Assembly: GCF_900142445.1 (NCBI RefSeq)
Contig: NZ_FRAV01000008.1
Span: 107,489 to 171,488, forward strand
Source: Chryseobacterium polytrichastri
GTDB taxonomy: Bacteria; Bacteroidota; Bacteroidia; Flavobacteriales; Weeksellaceae
Direction of reading: 5' to 3'
DNA: 64,000 bases
The number at the start of each line of letters is the position of its first letter. The stretch's first letter is position 1. This document shows positions 52,219 to 60,847 of the stretch, in pieces. The notes beneath the pieces were generated by a model. The model was not told the origin of the DNA. It did no database searches and saw only the letters and a program-made list of their open reading frames with translations. The position numbers and the translations under genes were made by a program.

Positions 52219-53514
52219 ATGAAAACATCAAACAAACTCCCAAAAATCTTGAGGAAGACCAAAAAATTGCAACTTGTTGCAGGCATTGTGTTATCACTTA
52301 CATTTTCGAATTCGTTACATGCTCAGAATGCTTCTTATTCCGTAAATAGTATCCCAATCGGAGGATCACTTAATGCTGCTTTTGGGGTAGGTGCATTACC
52401 AAGTGTTTCAGGACTGGCTAACGTAGCGAATGGTTATCTTTCAATGAATGCCAATACTTCAGGAAGTTATAATACAGCAGCAGGTGCCTATTCACTGAAT
52501 CGTAATGTCTCTGGAAATTATAATGCTGCCTTTGGTTATCAGGCATTATTAGGGACTATGTCTGTAAACAATACAGCAATTGGATTTAGATCATTGTACC
52601 TAAATACCACGGGTACTGATAATTCTGCAAATGGTTTCGCAGCACTTTATACCAATGCTACAGGTACTTTTAATACGGGACTAGGCAGTGGAGCAGATGT
52701 AGCATCCAATGCTTTGACCAATGCCACAGCTATCGGTGCCGGAGCCATAGTAAATACGAGTAATAAAGTAAGAATTGGGAATGCTACAGTAACTGTAGTG
52801 GAAGGACCTGTTGCCTATACATTTTCTGATGGTCGTTTTAAGAATAATGTAAAAGAAGAAGATGTAAAAGGATTGTCATTTATCAGTCAGTTAAGACCCG
52901 TGGTGTATAATTTAGATACCAATAAAATAACAGAATTTTGGTCCAAAAATCTTTCTGAAGAAGCACGTGCAGTATCTATGAATCAGAATTTTACCAATGC
53001 TAATAATATTCGCCATAGTGGCTTTATAGCACAGGAAGTGGTAGAAGCGGCTAAAAAAGCTAATTATAATTTTAATGGGATTCATACCCCTGAAAATGAA
53101 AATGATAATTATAGTCTAGCATACAGTGAGTTTGTTGTACCCTTGGTAAAAGGGATGCAAGAGCAGCAAAAAATGATTGAAAATTTGCAACAGCAGGTCA
53201 ATGATCTTCAAAAAAAGCTGGAATCAAAATTTACAAATAATCAATCTGTGCTAGTTTCATCGATGGAACAAAATGTACCCAATCCTTTTTCTCGGGAAAC
53301 GGAAATTAAATATAATATAGTTGGACAGTTTAGAAGCGCTCATATTGTTATCTACGATTTGTCAGGTAAACAGATTAAAACTGTACCGATTAAACAGGCT
53401 GGTGCTTCTTCTGTCATAATAACTTCCGATCAGTTGGTAGCAGGTCTATATATGTATTCTATATGGGTAGATGGTAAGCTGATTGACTCAAAACGAATGG
53501 TTGTTACAAATTAA
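52219..53514 (+). CDS. Secreted protein with S74 intramolecular-chaperone domain and T9SS sorting domain
   Basis: 431 residues. Signal peptide to ~36 (LVAGIVLSLTFSNSLHAQ). Residues ~40-195 are Asn/Thr/Gly/Ala-rich repeats (SGSYNTAAGAYSLNRN, GTDNSANGFAALYTN), like trimeric beta-helix surface fibres. A peptidase S74-type chaperone domain follows, starting FSDGRFKNNV with Ser203 at the self-cleavage site and continuing RHSGFIAQEVVEAAKK and AYSEFVVPLVKGMQEQQKMI. A coiled coil then leads to a C-terminal T9SS sorting domain (NVPNPFSRETEIKYNI, YDLSGKQIKT, LVAGLYMYSI). It probably makes surface fibres. Confidence 0.85.
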   Translation: MKTSNKLPKILRKTKKLQLVAGIVLSLTFSNSLHAQNASYSVNSIPIGGSLNAAFGVGALPSVSGLANVANGYLSMNANTSGSYNTAAGAYSLNRNVSGNYNAAFGYQALLGTMSVNNTAIGFRSLYLNTTGTDNSANGFAALYTNATGTFNTGLGSGADVASNALTNATAIGAGAIVNTSNKVRIGNATVTVVEGPVAYTFSDGRFKNNVKEEDVKGLSFISQLRPVVYNLDTNKITEFWSKNLSEEARAVSMNQNFTNANNIRHSGFIAQEVVEAAKKANYNFNGIHTPENENDNYSLAYSEFVVPLVKGMQEQQKMIENLQQQVNDLQKKLESKFTNNQSVLVSSMEQNVPNPFSRETEIKYNIVGQFRSAHIVIYDLSGKQIKTVPIKQAGASSVIITSDQLVAGLYMYSIWVDGKLIDSKRMVVTN

Positions 53515-53535
53515 TAGTGTCTTAATGATGATATG

Positions 53536-53560
53536 GGCTGTTTATAATTTTTAAACAGCC
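53536..53560 (+). terminator. Rho-independent terminator of the S74 gene
   Basis: GGCTGTTT and AAACAGCC form an 8-bp stem, then TTTTAAATTT. It lies 21 bp after the stop codon. Confidence 0.8.
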
Positions 53561-53988
53561 TTTTAAATTTCTAATTATACCTGAACATAACTGATTTTAC
53601 GTTAAGGAATATATTCCGTAAGAAATTTTAGGTATCTCATATCAGAATTGGGTAATAGGAGTTACCTGGACTTTTGATGGAGTAATGTGGGCAGGGCAGA
53701 AATTAGGTTAATAAATAATTTACCTATTACTCTAATATTGATTTTTAAAATTAATGCTAGAATATTTTTCTTAAAACATTGGTACTTTATTTTTCGTTTT
53801 GCTTAGATTAAAGATAGTTTCATTAGGATAATGCCCTTTAGCTCATTCTATGTAAAAAAATAAGTTTCAATATTTCTTTTACATAGAATGTTATTTGTAT
53901 TTTAAATATTCCTTTATCAGTCATTATATTTTATTATTGAATTTTAAGTTCTTCTTTTTCATATATTTACATGAAATATTAATGATTT
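53561..53988. other. Intergenic with a short remnant
   Basis: A 26-codon fragment near 53631-53710 (GISYQNWVIGVTWTFDGVMW, then a stop) reads like a small peptide tail but lacks a start. Nothing else was recognised. Confidence 0.3.
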
Positions 53989-54345
53989 ATGAAGAAAAAA
54001 GTTGTTCTTGTTCAGGATAATGAAGATATCCTGGATATAATGGATCAGGTTTTGACGGAGGAAGGTTTTGATGTAATTCCATCATTAACAACAGAGTCTA
54101 TCGAAAAAATTGACGAGATTGAGCCTGATATAGTGATTGTAGATGATCATATCAAAGGAAACAAGAAAGGCTCAGAGGTTATTGAAGATCTGAAATCTGA
54201 GCCAGAAACAGAAGATCTATCGGCTGTTCTGACTTCCACTTCTCATAACTTACCTAAGGAAGCAAGGGATTGCAAAGCAGATGACTATATTAGAAAACCA
54301 TTTGATATTGATGATATGATAGAGGTGGTGAAAAAAAATTCGTAA
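53989..54345 (+). CDS. Stand-alone response-regulator receiver protein
   Basis: 118 residues, a single receiver domain. VVLVQDNED gives the acidic pair (Asp10), DIVIVDDHIKG the phospho-acceptor (Asp52/53), AVLTSTSHN the Ser/Thr switch and YIRKPFDIDDM the conserved Lys. There is no output domain, so it acts by protein-protein contact, like CheY-type or hybrid-kinase-fed regulators. No histidine kinase is nearby. It is monocistronic. Confidence 0.88.
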   Translation: MKKKVVLVQDNEDILDIMDQVLTEEGFDVIPSLTTESIEKIDEIEPDIVIVDDHIKGNKKGSEVIEDLKSEPETEDLSAVLTSTSHNLPKEARDCKADDYIRKPFDIDDMIEVVKKNS

Positions 54346-54754
54346 TTCTTAGGTCATGTTTATAATATGATTCTTTTCACTCAAAAGTAAATTGACACTG
54401 AATGAGGTTAATAAGTTATTTCGTTATATTTAAACAGCCTTGTAATGAATAAAGTCTATTTTAATCCTAATTCATCATCAGTTCATTTTTAGGTGATTAA
54501 TTTTGGTACTAACCATTTTAATGTATTTGGGTCATCAAATTATTATTTCAATTGAAAATAAATTCATAATTTTTTTAGTAATCGATATTTCATTGGATAT
54601 TCTTGGAGAAAGTGATTGTTGTTTTTTTCTTATATATTATATTTCCTGCTCTTCATTCTTCAACTTAAGAGCAGAATCATAAATTTTTCTTTAATCCTTT
54701 CACATATTAAAATAATGATTTTAACTTATAGATGTAAATAGGAGCGCTTTGTCA
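54346..54754. other. Intergenic, nothing recognised
   Basis: AT-rich, without frame, repeat or hairpin that can be supported. It lies between convergent genes and may hold their weak terminators. Confidence 0.4.
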
Positions 54755-55402
54755 TTAATTAATAAATTCCAAAATTTTAGGAATATCAGAATTTTTATAT
54801 TCGGAGTATAGGTGAGTGTGAAATTCATTGAGTTTTTTTAGTATTCTCAGAAGTTCATTCTTTTCTTTTTCGGTTAATTTTCCGGATAAGATCTTAGAAG
54901 TCTTGTTGACATTGGCTACTGATTCATGAAATGTTTTCTCCCCTTTTTCTGTAAGATTAAGTCGTTTACTTCTTTTATCTTCTACGTCGTTTTTTTCTTC
55001 TAAAAGCCCGGCTTCTAGTAACCTTTTAATAATCTGGGTTCCTGTTTGTTTTTCGTGACCATTTCTTTCTATCAGTTGAATTTTTGTAAGATCAGGCTCA
55101 TCTTTAAGTCGGTATAAATAAGTGAATTCTTCATTGGCTAAATCTGGGAAATCACTTAAGCCTTTTCTTATCAGAAGCTTAGAGTATCTTCCTAATAACA
55201 ATATTTGTTTGCAGATTTCGTTTTCGGTAAATGATACTTGATGATTTTCATTTTTAAAAAGCTTGGTCGGGCTCTCTTCTGCATATTTTTTATCATTCAT
55301 CCAAACACGGAAATCTTCCACATTACAATTGGGTTTGTAGGAGTCAGAATTTTCAAAATCTTTTACTTCGAGCAGAAGATTGATAAAAAAATCAGTTTGC
55401 AT
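54755..55402 (-). CDS. MarR-family regulator
   Basis: 215 residues, longer than most MarR proteins because of a ~70-residue N-terminal extension. The winged-helix core, ~75-180, includes LANEEFTYLYRLKDEPDLTK, IQLIERNGHEKQTGTQIIKR and LLEAGLLEEKNDVEDKRSKR LN-type wing with NLTEKG. MarR proteins repress and respond to small ligands. It is the last gene of the minus-strand photolyase cluster, 41 bp after the SDR stop, so it may belong to the operon or be separately promoted. Confidence 0.8.
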   Translation of the reverse strand: MQTDFFINLLLEVKDFENSDSYKPNCNVEDFRVWMNDKKYAEESPTKLFKNENHQVSFTENEICKQILLLGRYSKLLIRKGLSDFPDLANEEFTYLYRLKDEPDLTKIQLIERNGHEKQTGTQIIKRLLEAGLLEEKNDVEDKRSKRLNLTEKGEKTFHESVANVNKTSKILSGKLTEKEKNELLRILKKLNEFHTHLYSEYKNSDIPKILEFIN

Positions 55403-55443
55403 AGTTTAAATTTAAGGTAAAGATATTTGTTTTTTTCAGTTCA

Positions 55444-56142
55444 TCAAAGTTTAATATTTCCCATGCCGCCGTCAATTCCTATGATTTGTCCTGTGATCCA
55501 AGATGCTTTGGAGGATAATAAAAATTCAGCCATTTTTGCTATTTCTTCTGCATTTCCGATTCTCTGTAATGGATGTCTTTTGGCAGAAGCTTCCCGTTTT
55601 TCAGGAGTGGAAAGCAGTTGTGAGGCAAGAGAGGTATCTGTTAATGAAGGAGCAATTGCATTAACTCTTATCTTTTGATTAGAAAATTCCGCGGCAAGAC
55701 TTTTTGTTAAACCTTCTACAGCGCTTTTACTTGATGCAATAGAAGAGTGAAAAGGCATTCCTAATTTAGCAGCTACAGAACTGAATAATACAATAGAGGC
55801 ATCTTCGGATTTTTTCAAATTCGGAAGCAATTTTTGGATACATGTAACGGCGCCAAGAACATTAATTTCAAAATCATTTTTAAAGTCATCAGAGGTAAGT
55901 CGGTTAAAAGGTTTCAGATTGATACTTCCTGGTGCATACACTAAGCCGTCAACAATATCCGGGAAATTAATATCGTCAAGATTTCCATTAACAATATTCA
56001 TTTGATGAAATTCAATACTAAGATTTTGAACTTCAGGATTAGAACTTCTTGAAATGCCAATAATGTGATTGCTTTCTGATAATAACTTTGCAGTGGCAAA
56101 TCCAATTCCCTGACCGCAGCCAATGATCACTATATTTTTCAT
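55444..56142 (-). CDS. SDR-family protein lacking the catalytic tyrosine
   Basis: 232 residues, Rossmann fold. Start: MKNIVIIGCGQGIGFATAKL with the nucleotide-binding GxxxGIG-type loop; NVLGAVTCIQKLLPNLKKSE and SIVLFSSVAAKLG carry the expected Ser121/122. In classical SDR enzymes the Tyr of YxxxK precedes Lys by four; here Lys139 in SSIASSKSAVEGLTK is preceded by Ile135, so the Tyr is missing. C-terminal NAIAPSLTDTSLAS and ITGQIIGIDGGMG are typical. An NAD(P)-binding role is likely but normal reductase chemistry is doubtful. It sits in the photolyase cluster. Confidence 0.8.
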   Translation of the reverse strand: MKNIVIIGCGQGIGFATAKLLSESNHIIGISRSSNPEVQNLSIEFHQMNIVNGNLDDINFPDIVDGLVYAPGSINLKPFNRLTSDDFKNDFEINVLGAVTCIQKLLPNLKKSEDASIVLFSSVAAKLGMPFHSSIASSKSAVEGLTKSLAAEFSNQKIRVNAIAPSLTDTSLASQLLSTPEKREASAKRHPLQRIGNAEEIAKMAEFLLSSKASWITGQIIGIDGGMGNIKL

Positions 56143-56191
56143 TTGGTTATATTTAATTTTACAATTAGTTTAATGTATTCTAGATCAAATT

Positions 56192-56473
56192 TTATCGTTT
56201 TGAAATTTTATTATGGCTTATTGTTCGTTGTCTGCTGCATTTAAATCGGTCCATTTCCAGGCTTCTTTTCTTTGCATGTTTATGACTGATTCCTGAGTTG
56301 ACTCTTTTTCTCCAAAGCTTAAAACTTGAAGATTTAAGCTCTGAACGCATCACTTCAATGACTTCCGATTCGCTGATGCCAAATTGAAATTCTATGGCTT
56401 CAAAAGGGGTTCGGTCTTCCCATGCCATTTCAATGATACGGTCTGTTTGTTCTGTAGTAAATTGCTTCAGCAT
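56192..56473 (-). CDS. TIGR03643-family small protein
   Basis: 93 residues. The start LKQFTTEQTDRIIEMAWEDR, then TPFEAIEFQFGISESEVIEV and MRSELKSSSFKLWRKRVNSG are the marks of TIGR03643, short proteins seen next to photolyase/cryptochrome genes. The middle looks like a HTH (SESEVIEVMRSELKS), so DNA binding is possible. It starts 2 bp after the photolyase stop, hence strongly linked to it. Function unknown. Confidence 0.85.
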   Translation of the reverse strand: MLKQFTTEQTDRIIEMAWEDRTPFEAIEFQFGISESEVIEVMRSELKSSSFKLWRKRVNSGISHKHAKKRSLEMDRFKCSRQRTISHNKISKR

Positions 56474-56475
56474 TC

Positions 56476-57951
56476 TTATAAATTTTCCATAAGTTGTATT
56501 GCTTCTTTAAAATGAGCTGACTTCTTTTCTTCAGGCATCTTGTCGAGTGTTCTCAACATCATTCCAAGCCTTGGATTGGTTTTGAAAAATGTACGGTTAT
56601 CATTGATGAAACTCCAAAAAAGGGCATCCCATTGTTCTGTCCATTTTCCATCAGAATAATCACTCATTTTTTTGATATAATTACTTCCGCTGATATAAGG
56701 TTTAGTACTCATTTTCCCACCATCAGAGAAACTACTCATCCCATACACATTCGGAACCATCACCCAATCGTATGAATCAATAAATAATTCCATAAACCAT
56801 TGATAAACCTCATGAGGATTGAATTTGCAGAGATTCATAAAATTGGCGAAAATCATTAGCCTTTCGATATGGTGAGCATATCCCGTTTGCAAGACCTTCA
56901 AAATACTACTGTCAATAGGTTTAATATTTGTTTCGGCGGTGTAAAACGATGTAGGAAGAGGGCGGGTATGCTTCCAGTAATTTTTATTTCTCTGGAAACT
57001 TCCCTGATAGAGATAAACACCCCGCACAAATTCTCTCCAGCCTAAAATCTGTCTCACAAAGCCCTCAAGAGAATTGATCGGAATACTATATTCTTTCGCA
57101 TAATTTATAGATTTTTCTAATACATGTACAGCAGTCAAGAGGCCGATGTTAAGCAAAGGAGAAAGTACACTGTGATGAAGAAAATGCTCATGCTCCACAA
57201 TACTGTCTTCATAAATCCCGAATTCTGAAAAACGCTGTTCCAGAAATTGATTTAACCAGTTTTCAGCTTCATCAAAAGTAACAGGATAAAGTTGATAAGA
57301 AGTCAGATTACCGTAGTTTTCACTGTAATGTTTTTCCGTATATTTTTTTGCTTCTTCATAATATTTGCTGTTTTCCGGGAAATGTAGGGCTGGGGCTTTT
57401 TTATGTTTAGGATATTTCTTTCTGTTCTCTGCATCGAAAGTCCATTTTCCGCCCAAAGGTTTCCCTGCACTCATCAAAATATTCCGGGATATTCTTTGCT
57501 GTTTGTAAAAATCGGTCTGATGATAAAATTCTTTACCTTCGAAATAATCTTTTAGATCATCTCTTGTATTAATGAATAATGGGGTGTCAAGAATATCCAA
57601 TTCCAATTTTGTTTGTCTGATTCTTTTCTCCAGCCAGTTGTCGCAAACATCAGTGATGATGATTTTTTGGTATTTCTCTTTTTCTAAATTGATGATCAGA
57701 TTCTGAATATCAGATAATTCTGATGTACTTTCTATGTAATGAACTCTGAATCCGGATTTAATCAAATAATCTTCATAAAATTTCATGCTGGCTCTATGAA
57801 GAGCAATTTTTTGTTTATGAAAAGCATATTGTTTGAAAAATAGAAATTCCTCCACCAAAAAAACAGGCTGATCTTTATCCAAATAATCAGTGTCTTTAAA
57901 AAGCTGATGGGGAAATATCAATTGTGCAATATATGATTTTATTGTAGGCAT
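56476..57951 (-). CDS. Cryptochrome/photolyase-related protein of the FeS-BCP lineage lacking the Fe-S cysteines
   Basis: 491 residues, close to the usual length. The N-terminal photolyase-related alpha/beta part starts AQLIFPHQLFKDTDYLDKDQ, then EFLFFKQYAFHKQKIALHRA. The FAD domain has FVRQILGWREFVRGVYLYQG, TGYAHHIERLMIFANFMNLC, YDWVMVPNVYGMSSFSDGGK and KPYISGSNYIKKMSDY. Bacterial (6-4) photolyases (FeS-BCP) bind 4Fe-4S through one Cys N-terminal of TGYAHH and three Cys after MSDY; here those positions have no Cys (only two exist elsewhere). It may repair (6-4) lesions or act as photoreceptor; activity without the cluster is unproven. Confidence 0.85.
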   Translation of the reverse strand: MPTIKSYIAQLIFPHQLFKDTDYLDKDQPVFLVEEFLFFKQYAFHKQKIALHRASMKFYEDYLIKSGFRVHYIESTSELSDIQNLIINLEKEKYQKIIITDVCDNWLEKRIRQTKLELDILDTPLFINTRDDLKDYFEGKEFYHQTDFYKQQRISRNILMSAGKPLGGKWTFDAENRKKYPKHKKAPALHFPENSKYYEEAKKYTEKHYSENYGNLTSYQLYPVTFDEAENWLNQFLEQRFSEFGIYEDSIVEHEHFLHHSVLSPLLNIGLLTAVHVLEKSINYAKEYSIPINSLEGFVRQILGWREFVRGVYLYQGSFQRNKNYWKHTRPLPTSFYTAETNIKPIDSSILKVLQTGYAHHIERLMIFANFMNLCKFNPHEVYQWFMELFIDSYDWVMVPNVYGMSSFSDGGKMSTKPYISGSNYIKKMSDYSDGKWTEQWDALFWSFINDNRTFFKTNPRLGMMLRTLDKMPEEKKSAHFKEAIQLMENL

Positions 57952-57966
57952 AATTCAGGATTTTAA

Positions 57967-58122
57967 TTAAATCTTTTGTGCATCTGATGATATTGATTTT
58001 TTATTTTTTCGGCATTTTTCACTGCAGTATTTTACATCATCCCAATTTTTTTTCCACTTTTTTCGCCAGTTAAAAGATAATCCGCAGACTTCACAAATTT
58101 TTGAAGGTAAATTGGCAGGCAT
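57967..58122 (-). CDS. DUF2256-family zinc-ribbon-like small protein
   Basis: 51 residues from ATG 58122, directly abutting the stop of the AarF gene. MPANLPSKICEVCGLSFNWR and KKNWDDVKYCSEKCRKNKKS match DUF2256, with a CxxC...CxxxC pattern for metal binding and the WRKKW motif. These tiny proteins accompany photolyase-like genes in many bacteria and are easily missed because of length. It lies 15 bp before the photolyase gene in the same operon. Role unknown, perhaps cofactor delivery or DNA contact. Confidence 0.9.
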   Translation of the reverse strand: MPANLPSKICEVCGLSFNWRKKWKKNWDDVKYCSEKCRKNKKSISSDAQKI

Positions 58123-59445
58123 TTAGAGGATGAATTTTTTATAATTATTAATCACAATATCTTTTGCTCTCAAATCGTGCATCATATTATATAAGCCAAA
58201 AAAAGTTCTGTTCAGATAAATAAAATGTTTAGAACCTCTATTGGTATTCATTTCTTTTATATCGCTGAGTTTTGCATAACGTTGCCCAATATCTGCAATT
58301 TCCTGAAAGAATTTTTCATCAGAAAAGTCAAATTTTTCACTGTTAAAAGGTCTTGTAAATAATTCAAGCAATTCGTAGAAAAGTTTGGTGAAAAATTCCT
58401 GTTCCCGCTGAGAATCATCATTACGTAAGATTTCAAGCTGATATAATTTTTCTCTGTAAAATTCAGCATTATTCAAATTCTCCGTTTTAGCTAATTCAAA
58501 ATAAGGTTTGTAGAAATCGTTCGGAATTTCCTTTATACATCCAAAATCGATAACGAGTAATTTTATGTCATCAGAGATCAGAAAATTTCCAGGATGAGGA
58601 TCTGCATGAACCTGTTTTAAAATGTGCATTTGGTACATATAAAAATCCCAAAGTGTTTGTCCTATTTTATTTAGATCTTCTTGAGAGTTTTCTAGTTTTG
58701 TAAACTCTGAAAAGTGTTTTCCGCTCAGCCAGTCCATTGTGATTATCTTTTCACAAGAAAACTCAGGATAGTATTGAGGAAATTGAGTGTTTGGCAGATG
58801 ACTGCATTTTTCAACAATGTACTGACTTCTTTTCAGTTCCAGATTATAATCTGTTTCCTCAAACAGTTTGCTTTCAACTTCTTGAAAATAAGATTCTGAA
58901 CCTTCTTTTTTGATGTTGAACATTTTCATGGCGATGGGTTTTACCATTTTCAAATCACTGGAAATACTTTCTCTTACTCCGGGATATTGAATTTTTACAG
59001 CAAAATTTTTATCTCTTTTTTTAGCTTTGTGCACTTGCCCAATACTTGCTGCATTCACAGATTCTGTAGTAAATTCATCAAATATGTCTTCTGGGTTTTT
59101 TCCAAAATATTTTCTAAAAGTTTTCTTTACCAAACCTCCGGAAAGGGGAGGTACTGAAAATTGAGACAATGAAAATTTGTCTACATAAGCTTGAGGCAAA
59201 ATGTTTTTCTCCATACTCAACATCTGTGCTACTTTTAAGGCAGAACCTTTTAGCTCTTTAAGAGAATCGTAGATGTCTGTTGCATTTTCTTCATTGAGGG
59301 TTTTAAGGGCTTCCTCTTCGTTTTTATCTTTTGTTATTTTATTACCGTAGTACTTGATGTAATTGACCCCAACTTTTGCTCCGGCTTTCAACAAACTGCT
59401 TGTTCTTTCTAACTTTCCTGTTGGTATTTTATTGAGTGTTTTCAT
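58123..59445 (-). CDS. ABC1/AarF (UbiB-like) atypical kinase
   Basis: 440 residues. Family hallmarks: KGSALKVAQMLSMEKNILPQ (KxGQ-like), NAASIGQVHKAK, KDRNFAVKIQYPG-type lysine segment (NFAVKIQYPGVRESISSD), QVHADPHPGNFLISDD and LLVIDFGCIKEIP (DFG). AarF/ADCK proteins are atypical kinases/ATPases linked to quinone and lipid metabolism. It starts directly after the TetR stop, so both are translated from one message. In this cluster it may support membrane redox or cofactor traffic; the link to light response is inferred. Confidence 0.9.
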   Translation of the reverse strand: MKTLNKIPTGKLERTSSLLKAGAKVGVNYIKYYGNKITKDKNEEEALKTLNEENATDIYDSLKELKGSALKVAQMLSMEKNILPQAYVDKFSLSQFSVPPLSGGLVKKTFRKYFGKNPEDIFDEFTTESVNAASIGQVHKAKKRDKNFAVKIQYPGVRESISSDLKMVKPIAMKMFNIKKEGSESYFQEVESKLFEETDYNLELKRSQYIVEKCSHLPNTQFPQYYPEFSCEKIITMDWLSGKHFSEFTKLENSQEDLNKIGQTLWDFYMYQMHILKQVHADPHPGNFLISDDIKLLVIDFGCIKEIPNDFYKPYFELAKTENLNNAEFYREKLYQLEILRNDDSQREQEFFTKLFYELLELFTRPFNSEKFDFSDEKFFQEIADIGQRYAKLSDIKEMNTNRGSKHFIYLNRTFFGLYNMMHDLRAKDIVINNYKKFIL

Positions 59446-60105
59446 TTAACTTTTTTTGAATGTTTCTTTGAATAAAAATTTTCCAAGATCAAGTACCTTT
59501 CGCAAAGGTTCATTATCCATTAACTCAAACCCGGTATCAATTGTTTTCTCAATGAATAGATCTGTTTTTTCAAAGGAAGGCGAAGTGTCTTTTTTCCAAA
59601 ACTCAATGACTGAAACCAGGTGCAACCATAATGCTTCTTCTCTAGCTTTTTCGTGTAGGTTTTTTATATCATTTTTGGCTTTCTTCAATATTTCCCAGTC
59701 ATTAAAGTCTAATGTTTTAATATAATTACGGTGTGTTTCTTTGAGGTGATTCGAAATTTTTGCAGCATGCAATTTATCATTTCCCAATATCATAAGAACC
59801 AATGATCTGTTCATTGTTAAATTTTCAAAGAAGATAAAATAAACATTCAATAGTTTTTCTTTTGAAGTGACTGCCTCTGAATCATTCACTTGTGCAGCCA
59901 ATTCTATCGATTTGGTAAAAAGACTAGCGAGCATCTGTTTTTCTATCTGCTCAAAACTTGAAAAGTAATCATAAAAATCTTTTTCTTCGAAATCATTGTC
60001 CTTAGCAAAACGATAAATATTTTTAGGCCGTTCTGCATGATTCAATATATAATCACCATACAATTCAAATAGTTTGTCTTCAGTAATCTGATTTTCCTTT
60101 TCCAT
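59446..60105 (-). CDS. TetR-like regulator of the photolyase cluster
   Basis: 219 residues. N-terminal HTH of TetR type: EDKLFELYGDYILNHAERPK, NIYRFAKDNDFEEKDFYDYF and SSFEQIEKQMLASLFTKS. The C-terminal part (~60-219) is all-helical. It is the first gene of the minus-strand operon and is transcribed away from the ribA-like gene; the shared gap holds symmetric promoter boxes and an inverted repeat (60130-60147) suitable as operator. It most likely represses both directions; the inducer is unknown. Confidence 0.8.
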   Translation of the reverse strand: MEKENQITEDKLFELYGDYILNHAERPKNIYRFAKDNDFEEKDFYDYFSSFEQIEKQMLASLFTKSIELAAQVNDSEAVTSKEKLLNVYFIFFENLTMNRSLVLMILGNDKLHAAKISNHLKETHRNYIKTLDFNDWEILKKAKNDIKNLHEKAREEALWLHLVSVIEFWKKDTSPSFEKTDLFIEKTIDTGFELMDNEPLRKVLDLGKFLFKETFKKS

Positions 60106-60123
60106 TTTAAATTTTATTTAAAA

Positions 60124-60172
60124 CAAATTTAGTAATTTATTTTACTATTTAAATTAATAATGTATAAATTTG
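60124..60172. promoter_or_regulatory. Divergent promoter with inverted -7 boxes and operator candidate
   Basis: TAAATTTG at 60165-60172 (plus) and its complement CAAATTTA at 60124-60131 (minus) both fit TAnnTTTG. Between them TAGTAA, TTTATT, TTACTA (60130-60147) is an inverted repeat suitable for the TetR-like regulator. Confidence 0.55.
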
Positions 60173-60201
60173 TACTATATAAATGATTCAAAATATAACT
60201 A

Positions 60202-60792
60202 ATGTTGAAAATACAGGCTCAATCTAATATACCCACAGATTTTGGAATGTTTACCGTTTATGCATTTTCTGAAAATGAAAATGACTGGAGTCCTCATTTG
60301 GTATGGGTCGCTGAAAAAACAGATTTTAATACTATTGTTAATGTACGCTTCCATTCGGAGTGTATAACTGGAGAAGTTTTTCATTCCAGGAAGTGTGAAT
60401 GTGGACAACAACTGGATGCTACAATGAAATTTTTATCAGAAAACGGAGGTATTTTAATTTATTTAAGACAGGAAGGAAGAAATATTGGGATTATTAACAA
60501 ACTAAAAGCATATGCTCTTCAGGAGCAAGGTCTTGATACGGTAGAGGCCAATTTGAGACTGGGTCTGCCGGCAGATGGTAGAAATTTTGATGTAGGAATT
60601 CAGATACTGAAAATTCTCAATGTCTTTAAAGTTAATTTACTCACCAATAATCCTGAAAAATTAAAGGTATTTAATAATAGCGGGATTTTACTTAATGAAA
60701 GAATTCCTTTGGAAATTGAATCTAATCCAATCAATGAATCTTATCTTACTACAAAGAAAGATTATTTCGGTCATCTTTTGGATAAGCTTTAA
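60202..60792 (+). CDS. ribA: GTP cyclohydrolase II
   Basis: 196 residues, monofunctional (no DHBP synthase). Zinc ligands Cys54, Cys65 and Cys67 in FHSECITGEVFHSRKCECGQ; substrate and catalytic residues in ILIYLRQEGRNIGI, DTVEANLRLGLPADGRNF and LLTNNPEKLKVF. It opens GTP to 2,5-diamino-6-ribosylamino-4-pyrimidinone phosphate, the first step of riboflavin synthesis. Lying divergent from a photolyase operon, it likely boosts flavin for the FAD protein and is not the main ribBA enzyme. It shares a promoter region with the TetR-like gene. Confidence 0.92.
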   Translation: MLKIQAQSNIPTDFGMFTVYAFSENENDWSPHLVWVAEKTDFNTIVNVRFHSECITGEVFHSRKCECGQQLDATMKFLSENGGILIYLRQEGRNIGIINKLKAYALQEQGLDTVEANLRLGLPADGRNFDVGIQILKILNVFKVNLLTNNPEKLKVFNNSGILLNERIPLEIESNPINESYLTTKKDYFGHLLDKL

Positions 60793-60847
60793 TTTTTCTA
60801 TTGGTATCATAAAATGTTTATGTAAATTATTAAAAATAATATTTTAT

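Noticed and set aside
52155..52349. Open frame beginning with a plausible protein sequence (MIDKEYAENPKEYAKSL) upstream of the S74 gene
   Set aside because: It overlaps the signal-peptide region of the S74 gene in another frame; the S74 frame has clear domains, so this is treated as leader sequence.
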